This document shows positions 6,290 through 7,452 of a stretch of DNA of 7,452 bases, piece by piece (positions within the stretch are counted from its first letter, which is position 1; every line of letters begins with the position of its first letter). The notes below the pieces were generated by a model. The model was not told the origin of the DNA. It worked only from the letters and a program-made list of their open reading frames with translations, and made no database searches. The DNA lies in the NCBI GenBank assembly GCA_009785015.1, contig WQXD01000183.1:1-7452 (forward strand). Direction: 5' to 3'. The stretch is from Oscillospiraceae bacterium. GTDB lineage: Bacteria; Bacillota_A; Clostridia; Oscillospirales; WRJC01. The position numbers were made by a program, and so were the translations under genes.

Positions 6290-7452
6290 AAAAAACACGC
6301 AAAAATTTTATCTCTGTTTATAGCGCTCTTCATGCTCTTTGCACTCGCTCTCCCTGCCTCGGCTTATATAACCAGCCAGCCCGTCGGCGGCGGCGCTTGT
6401 TCCACGCCCGGTGTCCCTTGGGATCCGTGTCCCGATGAATGGCAAATCTCGAGGATATACCACTGGGTGGTCCGCGGTGAAACGTTGGGTGAAATAGCGG
6501 ATGCCTACGGCACAGTACCCTATATGATTATAGAAAACAACTGGAATTACTTCAATGACCTCTGGCTCCGCGACATAACCCGTTGGACCGACCGTGAAAA
6601 ACCCTATGATTGGGATTTCTATGCCATGCACCTTGAAAACGGCGTCAGGCTGTTCATCTATGACTTGCTTACAGTCAAGCACTATGTGGTCCGCGGAGAC
6701 ACGCTCAACGACCTCGCCGGAGAATTCAGCCTTTGGGGCGGTACGCTCGCTCTCTATGACGACGCAGGGTTGGAAATATTCAGGATGAAAACCACCGTAG
6801 ACTCCGTCAAAAATGAGAACGCGGACTGGTTCAGAAATTTGGATCTGCTGAACACCACGCACGCCGCAAATGTTCCCTTGATGGAAAGCAACAATATCTT
6901 TGCCTATTACCGGGGCCTTGTGATTGACGGATATTCGAGCCGCTGGGACGGTTGGACCTTGAGTGGTTCACCGCTGTACATTTCCGTTCCGGTACAGGTA
7001 GGCTATTGCGTATACAACACAGTACCTCCCGGCGCTTACCCTCACCCCAGGATCCGTATGGGCCTCAGCGCGAATACCCTCTATAACAGGACTGATACTT
7101 TCAAAGTCAACGCCAGCGAAGACAGGATAACGGCGACCACCGGTGAAGGCGCGTTTGTTCCGCTGATACCCGCGCAGAGAATCTACGCCAACACCACTCC
7201 TGTGGAAAACCCCGTAGCGCAATACAATATAGGATGGACAAGAAATCTCGCCGAACCGAATTTCGCTTTCGACCATATGGGAGTGGATTGGTTCAGGAAC
7301 CTGAAGATGGACTTTGAAGATGGTTGGTATGTGTACGGAACAGATCCGGATCTGCCTATACTGCGTAACTTCGGCGAAGTGTCGCCTTGGGAAGGATACC
7401 CGTCCTGGTCCGGCAACTGGACCTACAGCAGCTGGTCTACTGAAAACGTTTG
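6287..7452 (+). CDS. Secreted, tryptophan-rich protein with two LysM-like modules (3' end outside the window)
   Basis: The frame is open from ATG 6287 to the window end (388 full codons), so the C-terminus is missing. Residues 1-26 are a classical signal peptide: MKKHAK, a hydrophobic core (7-22), and ALPASA, with cleavage expected between A26 and Y27. C38 and C48 follow and could form a disulfide; C241 is the only other cysteine. Two LysM-like modules start at 58 (YHWVVRGETLGEIADAYG) and 131 (KHYVVRGDTLNDLAGEF), 73 residues apart. LysM binds N-acetylglucosamine-containing glycans, so peptidoglycan attachment is likely. The first module has about 25 extra residues before its closing strand (GVRLFIY); the second diverges after its first helix. 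From about 180 the protein is rich in W and Y, with a motif duplicated at 180 and 334. No catalytic domain, sortase signal or SLH domain is visible so far. It could be a surface-layer or wall-matrix protein, or the anchor of a C-terminal enzyme. The promoter and codon use suggest high expression. Confidence 0.85.
   Translation, partial: MKKHAKILSLFIALFMLFALALPASAYITSQPVGGGACSTPGVPWDPCPDEWQISRIYHWVVRGETLGEIADAYGTVPYMIIENNWNYFNDLWLRDITRWTDREKPYDWDFYAMHLENGVRLFIYDLLTVKHYVVRGDTLNDLAGEFSLWGGTLALYDDAGLEIFRMKTTVDSVKNENADWFRNLDLLNTTHAANVPLMESNNIFAYYRGLVIDGYSSRWDGWTLSGSPLYISVPVQVGYCVYNTVPPGAYPHPRIRMGLSANTLYNRTDTFKVNASEDRITATTGEGAFVPLIPAQRIYANTTPVENPVAQYNIGWTRNLAEPNFAFDHMGVDWFRNLKMDFEDGWYVYGTDPDLPILRNFGEVSPWEGYPSWSGNWTYSSWSTENV
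6824..6967 (+). repeat. Diverged protein repeat, copy 1 (DWFRNL...GY...WT)
   Basis: Residues 180-227 of the LysM protein begin DWFRNL and reach DGYSSRWDGWTLSG 34 residues later. The same arrangement recurs at 334. The six shared starting residues use partly different codons in the two copies, which indicates an old duplication. The middle of the module shows little similarity. Confidence 0.5.
7286..7435 (+). repeat. Diverged protein repeat, copy 2 (DWFRNL...GY...WT)
   Basis: Residues 334-383 begin DWFRNL and reach EGYPSWSGNWTYSS 35 residues later, matching copy 1 in order and almost in spacing. Six of the fourteen residues in the second motif are identical to copy 1. Further copies may lie beyond the window edge. 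Confidence 0.5.

Overview
The window looks like chromosomal DNA from a Gram-positive bacterium of the Bacillota, most likely an uncultured member of the Clostridia. The reasons are strong AGGAGG-type ribosome binding sites, TTG and GTG starts, consensus SigA-type promoters, a RecD2-type helicase, a KapD/ERI-1-like exonuclease, and a clostridial-looking MreB/Mbl. Codons such as ATA and AGG are used freely in a mid-GC background. No tRNA, rRNA, CRISPR, insertion sequence or prophage gene was seen. All genes lie on the + strand.

Region 1 (1-161) is the C-terminal end of a gene that begins outside the window. It resembles the tail of a uroporphyrinogen-decarboxylase-fold (URO-D) protein.

Region 2 (189-1912) is a two-gene unit: promoter, MoxR-family AAA+ ATPase, 4-nt gap, DEDDh 3'-5' exonuclease, then a clear rho-independent terminator. 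The usual MoxR partners (DUF58 and transglutaminase genes) are absent downstream. The MoxR start is odd: the only good Shine-Dalgarno overlaps the annotatable TTG and is best placed for an ATT codon at 252.

Region 3 (1952-6076) is a likely operon with a TTGACA-17-TAAAAT promoter: recD2 (TTG start), comF (GTG start, overlapping recD2 by 4 nt) and mreB (29 nt after comF). It joins DNA processing, a competence-type phosphoribosyltransferase and the cell-shape actin. No mreC or mreD follows mreB.

Region 4 (6077-7452) holds an AT-rich spacer, an exact TTGACA-17-TATAAT promoter, a short 5' leader with a small hairpin, an ideal AGGAGG site, and an ORF still open at the window edge. It encodes a secreted protein with a signal peptide and two LysM-like modules with unusually long interiors. 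A tryptophan-rich region follows, carrying a diverged duplicated motif (DWFRNL...GY...WT). Promoter, ribosome binding site and GGT/CGT-enriched codon use all suggest an abundant cell-surface protein. This is the least familiar and most interesting item. The rest are recognisable core families, and I found no convincing evidence of a new defence or mobile system.
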